Positions 8,940 to 15,957 of a DNA stretch of 64,000 bases are shown here, piece by piece. This DNA is from an uncultured Clostridia bacterium (GTDB lineage: Bacteria; Bacillota; Clostridia; Christensenellales; Aristaeellaceae). The stretch lies in assembly GCA_947565865.1 (NCBI GenBank), contig CANOHT010000006.1, positions 45,440 through 109,439 on the forward strand, read 5' to 3'. The position numbers and the translations under genes are program-made. The notes beneath the pieces were generated by a model that was not told where the DNA came from, searched no databases, and saw only the letters and a program-made list of their open reading frames with translations. Each line of letters opens with the position of its first letter. The stretch's first letter is position 1.

Positions 8940-9389
8940 ATGCAAAATGTAAGGATTTATGAAATGCCGAGCTGCAAAATGGTTTCTTCGGGCGTAAGGA
9001 TGTTTGGGGAACATCACTTCAATCAATTTGAAGCATGGTTTTCCTCGTAAAAGCAGCACATGTTCCCTAAAAACTTTCTTTTCTGGGCAGGTGATGGCTT
9101 TGTTTGGCTGTATATGCTGGAAGACGGCATGGTAGTTCCCCCCGGAATTCGAGATCATCGATTTCCAAGGAGGGCTTTATGCTGTCGCGACTGACATCGA
9201 CCAGAAAACCGACAGGGAACTCATGAAGTCGGAAATTGATCAGTTTCTCAGTGCAAACGGCCTGGTGCCTGATCCGTCCCGCCCAGAATTGGGGAACATC
9301 ATCACATCACCGCTGCGCGAAAAGCAATGGGATATGAGCAGATGGACTACTATTTCCCCGTTCAAGCGCAAGCGCCCGATCTTTGGTGA
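8940..9389 (+). pseudogene. Decayed effector-binding (GyrI/AraC-effector-like) domain gene
   Basis: Translated piecewise, the region from ATG 8940 to TGA 9387 gives a recognisable effector-binding domain of the kind attached to AraC-type regulators: MQNVRIYEMPSCKMVSSG, FNQFEAWFSS, MFPKNFLFW, GFVWLYMLEDG, EFEIIDFQGGLYAV, DIDQKTDREL, then RPELGNIITSP and finally MDYYFPVQAQ. The reading frame is broken at least three times: an in-frame TAA at 9048, an extra G in the run after VPP near 9145, and a frame change near 9328. No DNA-binding domain precedes it. It is a relic. I base the family on remembered sequence patterns and not on a search. Confidence 0.7.
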
Positions 9390-9484
9390 CCCTTTGATCC
9401 GCTGGAAAGTTCTTGCTTTGCGGCGGGCTTTGCTATATCATGGAATCGGCCCTTCGGTACGCCATTCAAAGAGGAACGATAACC

Positions 9485-10031
9485 ATGGCAAAACGGTTCA
9501 TCCCCCGCGCTCATTGCTGCCTTGATGCTTTGGCTGCCCTGCGCTTTGGCGCAAGCCCAGGCGCCTCTGCCGGACGATGAAGACTGGAGCTATATCGGCT
9601 ACATCTACGGCGGTATTACCTATGCCGTGCCCAACGACTACATGGGTTTTAACATCAGCGCTTCGGAGATTGCCCAGGGGTACGTCCTCACGGGCGGCAA
9701 TGCCGATTTCTCCAGGCCATTGCGCTATGAGGATTTCAAGGCGATGATCCTGCAAGAAAGCACCGCAGGGACTTCGACACGCATGGACGGCGAAACCGAA
9801 ATCCTGGTCTACCGCAACATCCGCCCCAGTATTCACAGTGAGCTCTACGGCATTGCCCTGACCGGGCTGGACGGCCTGCTTTACAAGATCAGCATTTTCA
9901 CCGGCGCAGACAAGGCGTTCGGTTCGGAAGCACCCGTGTGGGAGATCGCCGAAGCCCTCGGTCAGAGCGTGCGTCACCAAGATTTCTCCGAATGGGGCGT
10001 TCCCGAAGCCCCGGACTTTTCCGCCGAGTGA
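9485..10031 (+). pseudogene. Secreted hypothetical protein with frameshift in signal peptide
   Basis: From TGA at 10029 backwards, one frame encodes about 169 residues beginning near 9522. ATG 9485, which has GAGGAA before it, starts MAKRFIP in another frame. Removing one C from the five-C run at 9502-9506 joins both into a classical signal peptide (MAKRFIPALIAALMLWL followed by a PCALA cleavage region). The mature protein begins QAPLPDDEDW and looks extracytoplasmic, of unknown function, with a GYIYGGITYAVPNDY segment. The mismatch is either a real inactivating or phase-variable frameshift or a homopolymer sequencing error. Apart from the leader the frame is intact over 500 bp, so the gene may be functional in other copies of this genome. 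Confidence 0.6.
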
Positions 10032-10103
10032 TTTCGCATCCAATGTCTCAAACCAGAAGGCCTGGCATAGCCTGCGGAAGGCACCCATGAGACTCGCTAT
10101 GCC

Positions 10104-10148
10104 AAAGGGCAAGACAAACCATCAACGCTTGTCTTGCCCTTGATTTTT
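10104..10148. terminator. Terminator between convergent genes
   Basis: A 12-bp stem, AAGGGCAAGACA at 10105-10116 with TGTCTTGCCCTT at 10130-10141, is followed by GATTTTT on the + strand. It lies between the + strand secreted-protein gene and the end of the - strand DUF5317 gene, so it may serve both. Confidence 0.7.
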
Positions 10149-10172
10149 GCAGCGCCCGGCTTTTCCGGCGCT

Positions 10173-10760
10173 TTATTCCTTTTGCTGCTGTGCCCCGGCA
10201 GCGATACGCTTCGCCTTCCGCCCCGCCCCCAGCAGGCGCTGCATCAGCAGGAACACACCGGCCCCCAGCAGGCAGTCGCCCATGCTGGCCATGCCGGGAT
10301 CGCCCACGGTGATGGGCAGCACATCCCCCAGGAACCACAGCGGCGCGTCATAGCCAACCAGCACATATTCCGGCAGCTGCCCCGCCTTCATCAGATCCAG
10401 AAAGGGCGCGAAGGCCGGATGCTCAAACACCGCCGGGGAAACCGGCATCCGAAAGCCGTTGGCGCCCATGGCCGCCAAGTTGCACACCATGCCCAGCGCC
10501 ATCAGCCCCACGGCCCAGCCATGCCCCCGGTTCAGATAGCAAAATAAAATCAGCAGAGCATACTGGGCCAGCACCTCCGCCGCCAGCCACACCGGCTCCG
10601 GCACGGGCAGGCGCTGCCACAGCGGCAGGGATAATTCCAGCAGGAAGGCCGCGATGGGCAAACCCAGCCAGCACAGGGGATGATCCAGATAGTGGCTCAG
10701 CCGACCGCCCCTCAGGTAGCCCACCAGGACGGCCGCCGCCAGCACCCAAACCAGTATCAT
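10173..10760 (-). CDS. DUF5317-like integral membrane protein
   Basis: A 195-residue hydrophobic protein with about five or six membrane helices. The central segment GMVCNLAAMGANGFRMPVS matches the conserved N-G-x-R-M-P-V-S block I associate with DUF5317. The later segment GDVLPITVGDPGMASMGD looks like a second conserved loop. Its ATG overlaps the TGA of the upstream HD-GYP gene by four bases, so the two are translationally coupled. The function of the family is unknown. Coupling to an HD-GYP sensor and a tiny membrane peptide suggests a role in the same signalling unit (inference). Confidence 0.62.
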   Translation of the reverse strand: MILVWVLAAAVLVGYLRGGRLSHYLDHPLCWLGLPIAAFLLELSLPLWQRLPVPEPVWLAAEVLAQYALLILFCYLNRGHGWAVGLMALGMVCNLAAMGANGFRMPVSPAVFEHPAFAPFLDLMKAGQLPEYVLVGYDAPLWFLGDVLPITVGDPGMASMGDCLLGAGVFLLMQRLLGAGRKAKRIAAGAQQQKE

Positions 10761-12031
10761 GCCTTTTTTTCCTCCAGGGCGCGCACAAAGGCCTCCACCA
10801 CCGCCGGGTGGAACTGCGTTCCGCTGCCCTCCTCCAAAATACCCACTGCCTTCTCCTGGGAAAAATGCTTGCGGTACGCGCGGTCGCTGGTCATGGCGTC
10901 ATACGCATCGGCCACGGCCATAATCATGGTATACATGCTGGGCGCGCCGCCTGCCTCCATGGGCGGATAGCCGCCGCCGTCATACCGCTGATGATGGCTG
11001 CGGATGATCTCCAGCACCTCCGCCGGAAAGCCCAAGTCCTTCACGATGCGCACGCCGATTTCCGGATGGCTGCGCATGATTTGCCATTCCTCATCATCCA
11101 GTCGGCCTGGCTTGCGCAGGATGCCGTCGTCAATGCCGATCTTTCCCACGTCGTGCAGCAGCGCGCCCACACCCAGCGTTTCCAGCGCCTTGCCTTTCAT
11201 CCCCATGGCCTGGCCGATTTGCAGCGCGTAATCATGCACCCGGCGGGAATGGCCCTCGGTGTATTCGTCCTTGGCCTCCATGGCGGAGATGATGGCCTGG
11301 ATCAGCCGCATCTGCTGCTTCTGGGCATCCAGATAGAGCTTCCAAGCGTATCGGGCCAACAGCAGGGGCAGGAGCATCAGCAGCACCAGCCATACACCGT
11401 TATCCATGCCGTAGATGAATGCCAGCAGGATGCCGATGGGCATGGCCGCCAGCACATTGGGCATCAGCCCCAGCACCTGCTTCAGACAATCCCGCCAGGC
11501 AGCGATCCCCATCAGGCAGAACAGCGTCATGGTTAATAGAGCATTGACCGCATACGTTCCCACGGAGAAGACAATCGCCTTGGGCAGCACCGCGGGAAGC
11601 GCTACCCCGGCCTCCGCGATGCCCAGCCATCGGCACAGCAGCGCAGGAAGAGCAATGGACAGGACAATATTCGCCACGTTGAACAGCGACTTCTTCACAT
11701 CCGTGTTGTACACGGAGCGAACGGTGCCGTCGGCGGCTTTTTCAAAGGTGATAAGGGTGCTCATCACATAGATGATGATGGCGAGGCGGCCGCCGCCGCA
11801 CAGATAAATCGCCACCGTTGAAACCACCGAGAGGTCGAAGGCCTGCTCGTTGCGCAGATACAAAGGCAGGGAGCGGGTCAGCGCGCTGAGGATCAGCATA
11901 CTGGCCAGGAACATCGCATGCTCCCGCACATAATCCCACAGCGCCGCCCACCGATATGCCATGCAGGCCAGGAAACATGACGCGCCCAGCACAATCACCA
12001 GTATCATAAACGCCTGGGCCCTTTTTCTCAC
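10757..12031 (-). CDS. Membrane-anchored HD-GYP domain protein
   Basis: A 424-residue protein with an N-terminal region of several membrane helices (about residues 8-235) and a C-terminal HD-GYP domain, the type that hydrolyses cyclic-di-GMP. Visible motifs are EGHSRRVHDYA near 260, LLHDVGKIGI near 291-300 (the HD pair), a downstream HPEIG, and HHQRYDGGGYP near 345-355. The glutamate of the usual HHE is glutamine here; the other metal-site residues are present. The GTG start at 12031 has AAGGAAG upstream. The gene follows the 30-residue peptide gene and overlaps the DUF5317 gene. The membrane part resembles a sensor domain without a large extracellular loop, so a lipid-soluble or membrane-embedded signal is plausible (inference). 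Confidence 0.9.
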   Translation of the reverse strand: MRKRAQAFMILVIVLGASCFLACMAYRWAALWDYVREHAMFLASMLILSALTRSLPLYLRNEQAFDLSVVSTVAIYLCGGGRLAIIIYVMSTLITFEKAADGTVRSVYNTDVKKSLFNVANIVLSIALPALLCRWLGIAEAGVALPAVLPKAIVFSVGTYAVNALLTMTLFCLMGIAAWRDCLKQVLGLMPNVLAAMPIGILLAFIYGMDNGVWLVLLMLLPLLLARYAWKLYLDAQKQQMRLIQAIISAMEAKDEYTEGHSRRVHDYALQIGQAMGMKGKALETLGVGALLHDVGKIGIDDGILRKPGRLDDEEWQIMRSHPEIGVRIVKDLGFPAEVLEIIRSHHQRYDGGGYPPMEAGGAPSMYTMIMAVADAYDAMTSDRAYRKHFSQEKAVGILEEGSGTQFHPAVVEAFVRALEEKKA

Positions 12032-12117
12032 GCCTGATCGCTTCCTTTGTTTTCATTGGTGTATCTTCTGTTTGCTTTGCCGGCGTTAAGGGAAAACGGG
12101 CCTGCCCGGGAAGCCTC

Positions 12118-12210
12118 TTAGCCGATGGGGGTCTTCCAGGTGAAGTACGCGCCGGCAGACAGCACCAGCGTAGCCAGTGCAATCAAAGCAGTCATGATCT
12201 TAGCCTTCAT
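12118..12210 (-). CDS. Thirty-residue membrane or secreted peptide
   Basis: A very short gene reading MKAKIMTALIALATL then VLSAGAYFTWKTPIG and TAA. It has an AAGGAGG ribosome site at 12219-12225 and an ATG at 12208-12210. The peptide has a basic start, one hydrophobic helix and a short polar aromatic tail, like a single-pass membrane peptide or a secreted pro-peptide. The tail (AGAYFTW then a proline) has a general look of AgrD-type autoinducer cores but lacks the cysteine, so that link is weak. It sits between the conserved hypothetical gene upstream and the HD-GYP gene downstream, all on one strand. A perfect 10-bp inverted repeat directly before the start codon may control its translation. 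Confidence 0.68.
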   Translation of the reverse strand: MKAKIMTALIALATLVLSAGAYFTWKTPIG

Positions 12211-12263
12211 GAATATAGCCTCCTTAACGTTCTCTGTCATCCGCTAACAGACAGGCTATATTC
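12211..12263 (-). promoter_or_regulatory. Hairpin enclosing the ribosome site of the 30-residue peptide
   Basis: On the - strand GAATATAGCC (complement of 12254-12263) pairs perfectly with GGCTATATTC (complement of 12211-12220), and the ATG follows at once. The second arm contains the last two bases of AAGGAGG and the whole spacer to the start codon. An inner five-base stem (TCTGT with ACAGA) extends it. When folded, ribosome entry should be blocked. This could be a translational switch, thermosensor or small-RNA target. The fold is read by eye only. Confidence 0.6.
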
Positions 12264-12298
12264 CGCTCCGCTTCAGTGATGATTACCAGATCAACGCT

Positions 12299-13012
12299 TT
12301 ATTCTTGCGTGTTGATCGGGCAGGCCCGTTTTCTTTCGTTTTCTTGCTCCGCCATCCGCCACAGCAGGTTGCGGTTGACGGCGTCCAGTGCGCTGCGAAC
12401 CACGCCGTGAAGACTCCCGTCCTCCATCACCGCGGCGCCGGTCAGCATCTTTTCCTCGTTGTGCAGCTGCACCAGGGCCACCGACAGCAGCGCCGCCGGG
12501 GTCTGTACCCGCTGCACACACAGGAGTGTGTAGACTTCCTCGCCCAGCAGCAGGTTCAGGGCGTTGACGGTGGCCTGGGCAGCCAGGTGATCCTTCCATT
12601 TCATCCCCGCGCCGCCGACCGCCTCGCCCCGGAAGCTTTCCCCCGCGTATTTCAGCGTTACCCGGACCGCGCAGCTGCTGGCGCTTTCCTCATAGCCCAG
12701 GCCGCTGTACTGCACACGGGCCGGTACGGGCGGATCCGCCGCATCCTCAGCACATGCCTCCAGCAGAGGATTCACGGGCATCTGGGCTACGCTGACGATG
12801 CGATGGTCTACATCCAGCCCATAGGCCGCGGACAGCGCCGCCTGAATATCCCGCACTACCTGCTTGGCGTTGCGAGCGCTATGAGCCAGCACATGGATGG
12901 CCTCCAGGGCCTCGCCCCGCTCATCAGCCAGAAAACGGGCGGCAAAAATACCCGGCAGCAGCCGGAGCATATGGGCGGCCTCCGCCATCCAAGCGGCCGT
13001 GAACATCGCCAA
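12299..13012 (-). CDS. Conserved hypothetical protein, first gene of the HD-GYP unit
   Basis: A protein of 237 residues without signal peptide or membrane helix. A segment of about residues 38-75 (EAIHVLAHSARNAKQVVRDI then DVDHRIVSVAQM) looks like a small alpha/beta domain recalling the regulatory fold of LeuA-type enzymes, and a second alpha/beta half includes RVTLKYAGESFRGEA and AAQATVNALN. I recall similar proteins in other Clostridia without assigned function. The start is either TTG 13012, seven bases after GGGGAGG, or ATG 13006. It is the first gene after a strong promoter at 13058-13086 and leads into the peptide, HD-GYP and DUF5317 genes. It may be a soluble ligand-binding partner of that unit (inference). 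Confidence 0.7.
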   Translation of the reverse strand: MAMFTAAWMAEAAHMLRLLPGIFAARFLADERGEALEAIHVLAHSARNAKQVVRDIQAALSAAYGLDVDHRIVSVAQMPVNPLLEACAEDAADPPVPARVQYSGLGYEESASSCAVRVTLKYAGESFRGEAVGGAGMKWKDHLAAQATVNALNLLLGEEVYTLLCVQRVQTPAALLSVALVQLHNEEKMLTGAAVMEDGSLHGVVRSALDAVNRNLLWRMAEQENERKRACPINTQE

Positions 13013-13057
13013 GAAACCGCCTCCCCATCCCGTTTCGCAGCTTTTGAATCTTTGTAA

Positions 13058-13086
13058 ATTATAACGAAAAAATATGTTGAAGTCAA
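13058..13086 (-). promoter_or_regulatory. Sigma-A promoter of the HD-GYP unit
   Basis: On the - strand TTGACT (complement of 13081-13086), a 17-base spacer and TATAAT (complement of 13058-13063) form a near-consensus promoter about 50 bases before the first gene. A short palindrome GTTGA-AG-TCAAC at 13076-13087 overlaps the -35 box and could be an operator. Confidence 0.85.
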
Positions 13087-13211
13087 CCGAGGTTTCGACG
13101 TTTCCCGCGAAAAATTCCCCTTACCGCCTGCTGAACCGCACTGATCCACACCCAAAATTGACCAATAGAAGTCAACATGTACTTGCCAATGAAACCCACT
13201 TATGCGGGTGG

Positions 13212-13240
13212 TTGTTCCGGCGGTCTTGTTATGGTATAAT
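13212..13240 (+). promoter_or_regulatory. Promoter of the HPt gene
   Basis: TTGTTC at 13212-13217, a 17-base spacer and a perfect TATAAT at 13235-13240, about 150 bases upstream of the HPt start. The 13013-13388 gap thus holds two divergent promoters and no gene. Confidence 0.7.
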
Positions 13241-13388
13241 GCGATTGCGCGGGCTGATTGCATGGCCGGTACAGCGGACAGCGCTCCGTCCGCCTCATGG
13301 CAAAGCATTGCAATGAACCTGTTTGCCCAAGGCCGATTATCCCGCTGCCCCCAACGCCGCTTACGCAAAGGAAGGAGACCCGCCCTCT

Positions 13389-13748
13389 ATGACCCTGCAA
13401 GAATGCTACCAGGCCCTGGAAGGTGATTATGCCGACGTATCCGCACGACTGCCCAGCGAACGGCTGGTACAGAAATTCGTCCTCAAATTCCTGGCTGATC
13501 CCAGCTATGAGCTCCTGATGACCTCCCTGCAAGGCGGCGACGTCAGCGAGGCCTTCCGCGCCAGCCACACCCTGAAGGGCGTGTGCCAGAACCTGAGCTT
13601 TACCCGGCTGCACCTTTCCAGTCATGCGCTGACCGAAGCCCTGCGGGGAGGCAGCGCGGACGGCTGTGAAAACCTGGTTAGCCAGGTCACGGCGGATTAC
13701 CGGCAGACCGTCAACGCCATTGCTGCTTACCGGGATAGTCAGGCGTAA
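13389..13748 (+). CDS. Orphan histidine phosphotransfer (HPt) protein
   Basis: A 119-residue protein made of a single HPt four-helix bundle. The phosphorylatable histidine is H60 in FRASHTLKGVCQNL, the standard HPt context, with the flanking T-L-K-G that packs the site. The start at ATG 13389 follows GGAAGGAG. An upstream extension in the same frame lacks a ribosome site. HPt proteins pass phosphate between receiver domains or from a hybrid kinase. No kinase or receiver gene is adjacent; the nearest receiver in this window is the REC-HD-GYP-GGDEF protein about 20 kb away. It is monocistronic, with its own promoter and a strong terminator. Confidence 0.88.
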   Translation: MTLQECYQALEGDYADVSARLPSERLVQKFVLKFLADPSYELLMTSLQGGDVSEAFRASHTLKGVCQNLSFTRLHLSSHALTEALRGGSADGCENLVSQVTADYRQTVNAIAAYRDSQA

Positions 13749-13789
13749 GCCGAAGGATAAAACCAGACCAACAGCCATTGTAAAAAGAA

Positions 13790-13822
13790 GCGCCGCTGCA
13801 GTTCCATTGCAGCGGCGCGATG
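13790..13822. terminator. Bidirectional terminator
   Basis: An 11-bp stem GCGCCGCTGCA at 13790-13800 pairs with TGCAGCGGCGC at 13808-13818. On the + strand it is followed by a T-rich stretch (GATGTTTTA), and on the - strand by TTCTTTTTA. It separates the convergent HPt and binding-protein genes. Confidence 0.85.
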
Positions 13823-13836
13823 TTTTATTCCGTGAT

Positions 13837-15849
13837 TCACTCGAAAATTATTTCATCCTCACCAAGCGCTTCCGTATCCTCAGGGACTTCAGCCGAGTCG
13901 CTCAGATAAGCGCTCACGATGGCCTGCGCCCAGCTGGTGCTGGCGCTGATGGCATAGTTCTGCAGCACGGGTTCGGCAAAATCAAAGTACACATTGGAAT
14001 ACACCGGGATGGTGGGAAGGAGCTCCGCAAAGCGCTGCTGGAAAGCCATCCAGCGCTGACAGTAGGTCAGCACATCGCCAGGCTCGCATTGACGCATGGC
14101 AACAGCCAGCGCGTAGAGCTGCTCATCCTGGATGCCGGTGCGGTTATCCGTGCCCTGGTAAGCGTCTTCGGTAGAAAAGGTCGCAGATGGATCGAACACC
14201 GTGGCAAAATTGGTCGCCATGTAGATCATGTCGCAGGTGCGCTCCTCCTGACGGTAATACGCCTTCAGCAGCTCCGGGAAGGGCCTGGCCTCCAGCGTCA
14301 TGGCCACGCCGATCTGCCTCAGGTTGTCCACCAGCGTTGTCCCCATCACGTCAGCCATATCGTTATCGCTGGGATAGAGCATGGTCAACTCCAGCGCCGT
14401 CAGCCGCCCGTCGATTTCCTTGCAGCGCACGTCGTCCGCCGCGGGATCAAAGGCCTTGCCCTCACGGTTCAGCGTCCAGCCATCCTCCTCCAGGAGATGG
14501 GCTGCCGCTTCCAGGTCCAGGCTGTATACCGGGAGCTGGCTCATGGATATCTGGGCATACAAGGCCATGGTTTCCTCATAAGCGGCGCGTTCCTCCGCGG
14601 TGGCTTCCTCCCCGGGCGCCTCCACAGGAGCAGCCAAAGCGCCCTGGGCCAGCTGATACATCCACTGGCCGATGCCGTAGTAGCCGTCCACCCGCAGGCC
14701 GTAATTGCCCACCGTCTGGTCAATGAAGGCGTCCTTGTCAAAGCTCAGGGCGATGGCCTTGCGCACGGCGCTGCTGGACGTTGCAGGACGCTCGCAGGAA
14801 AAGCTGATGAAGCTGTGGCCGCTGCGGGCATAATTGCTGGTATTCGCCAGGCCCTGGCCTGCCAGCTCCATGCCGCCGTCGATGGCCTCGGCGCTTGTCA
14901 CCTTGTTCAGCAGGCCGATTTCGCCCCGGGCAAGCTGATCCAACATGGCGTCCCGACTGACGGTCTTGACCGTCAGCTTGGCAATGGACGGCTTCGCGCC
15001 CTTGGAATTGCCCTTATAATAGGGATTCAGCGCGAATGACGCCGTGCCGCCGGCACTGTCGTAGGCCGTGAGCACATAAGGGCCGCTGACCACCGAGGGA
15101 TGAGACAGATAGCCCGTCTGCTCGTCAAGCACTGTCCTTCGCAGAAGCTCCGCGGTAAAGGCGGCCTGCTCGCCATCCCGGACGAAAACGCCCTGGCCGT
15201 TGTCCGCCACGGTGCAGCCAGGCGCGATCACATGGATGGGATAAGGCGTAACATTCATCAGCGCCAGCTCATAGAAGAAGGGAAGGTACTCCGACTTTAC
15301 CGTGATGCTCATCTGGTAATCACTGTATACGCGCACACCGGCGATCATATCCGCCTCGCCGGCACGATAGGCGTCAATGCCCACGATATAGTTGGCGCCA
15401 TTCACCGCGCCGCCGATCTCCGCCACCTCGGGCGCGGCGGAAAGCAGGATGGAGAAGGCATAATCCCAGGCCGTGATCGGTGTGCCGTCCGAATATTGAA
15501 GGTCATCGTACAGCGCCACCGTATATACGCGGTTGCCCGCGTCATCCGTCGTCACCGCCAGTCCGCTGACCACGGAACCATCGATGCCGTAGTTGCCCTG
15601 AGCTTCCTTCCACTCCACCAGATTGTAGGCATGCAGCAGCATCCGCACATCCAAGTCAGCGGTGTTGGCGCCCCACATGTCCGTGAAGAACCTCCCGCTC
15701 AGCGGGGTCAGCGTACCTACCGTCAATTCGTCATACGAATAGGCGACGGGAGACGTGGGTTCGGGGGACACATCGGGTTCTTCCGCGATTGCCAGCGCGG
15801 CGCCAAGCATCATCGTCAGCGCCAGGAGGCTTGCCAGAAGTTTTTTCAT
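13837..15849 (-). CDS. Oligopeptide-type ABC substrate-binding protein (SBP family 5)
   Basis: A 670-residue extracellular solute-binding protein of family 5 (OppA/DppA type). The ATG at 15849 follows GAAAGGAGC and begins a Sec signal peptide (MKKLLASLLALTMMLGAAL), apparently without a lipobox cysteine. Family segments are visible: YSDGTPITAWDYAFSILLSA (the family 5 signature region), then a VKTVSRDAMLDQLARGEIGL stretch, and AIALSFDKDAFIDQ in the second lobe. No permease or ATPase genes are adjacent, so it is an orphan binding protein or a signalling receptor. It is the last gene of the - strand surface-protein block, 108 bp after the giant MBG protein, with a hairpin in between. Confidence 0.9.
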   Translation of the reverse strand: MKKLLASLLALTMMLGAALAIAEEPDVSPEPTSPVAYSYDELTVGTLTPLSGRFFTDMWGANTADLDVRMLLHAYNLVEWKEAQGNYGIDGSVVSGLAVTTDDAGNRVYTVALYDDLQYSDGTPITAWDYAFSILLSAAPEVAEIGGAVNGANYIVGIDAYRAGEADMIAGVRVYSDYQMSITVKSEYLPFFYELALMNVTPYPIHVIAPGCTVADNGQGVFVRDGEQAAFTAELLRRTVLDEQTGYLSHPSVVSGPYVLTAYDSAGGTASFALNPYYKGNSKGAKPSIAKLTVKTVSRDAMLDQLARGEIGLLNKVTSAEAIDGGMELAGQGLANTSNYARSGHSFISFSCERPATSSSAVRKAIALSFDKDAFIDQTVGNYGLRVDGYYGIGQWMYQLAQGALAAPVEAPGEEATAEERAAYEETMALYAQISMSQLPVYSLDLEAAAHLLEEDGWTLNREGKAFDPAADDVRCKEIDGRLTALELTMLYPSDNDMADVMGTTLVDNLRQIGVAMTLEARPFPELLKAYYRQEERTCDMIYMATNFATVFDPSATFSTEDAYQGTDNRTGIQDEQLYALAVAMRQCEPGDVLTYCQRWMAFQQRFAELLPTIPVYSNVYFDFAEPVLQNYAISASTSWAQAIVSAYLSDSAEVPEDTEALGEDEIIFE

Positions 15850-15917
15850 GAACGGTGCTCCTTTCTCTGCCAGGCATGTCCGTTTCTCCGGCCCGTGCCG
15901 GAACACAAGCGGCGATA

Positions 15918-15943
15918 CCCGGCGCACGTTTCCATGCGCCGGG
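15918..15943 (-). other. Intergenic hairpin before the binding-protein gene
   Basis: CCCGGCGCA at 15918-15926 pairs perfectly with TGCGCCGGG at 15935-15943, with an eight-base loop. No T-run follows on the - strand, so it is more likely an mRNA processing or stabilising element than a full terminator. Confidence 0.45.
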
Positions 15944-15957
15944 CCCCCGTATTCTGG

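Noticed and set aside
12118..12210. Calling the 30-residue peptide an AgrD autoinducer
   Set aside because: It lacks the cysteine of the thiolactone ring and no AgrB-type peptidase is adjacent; only the aromatic-proline tail is similar.
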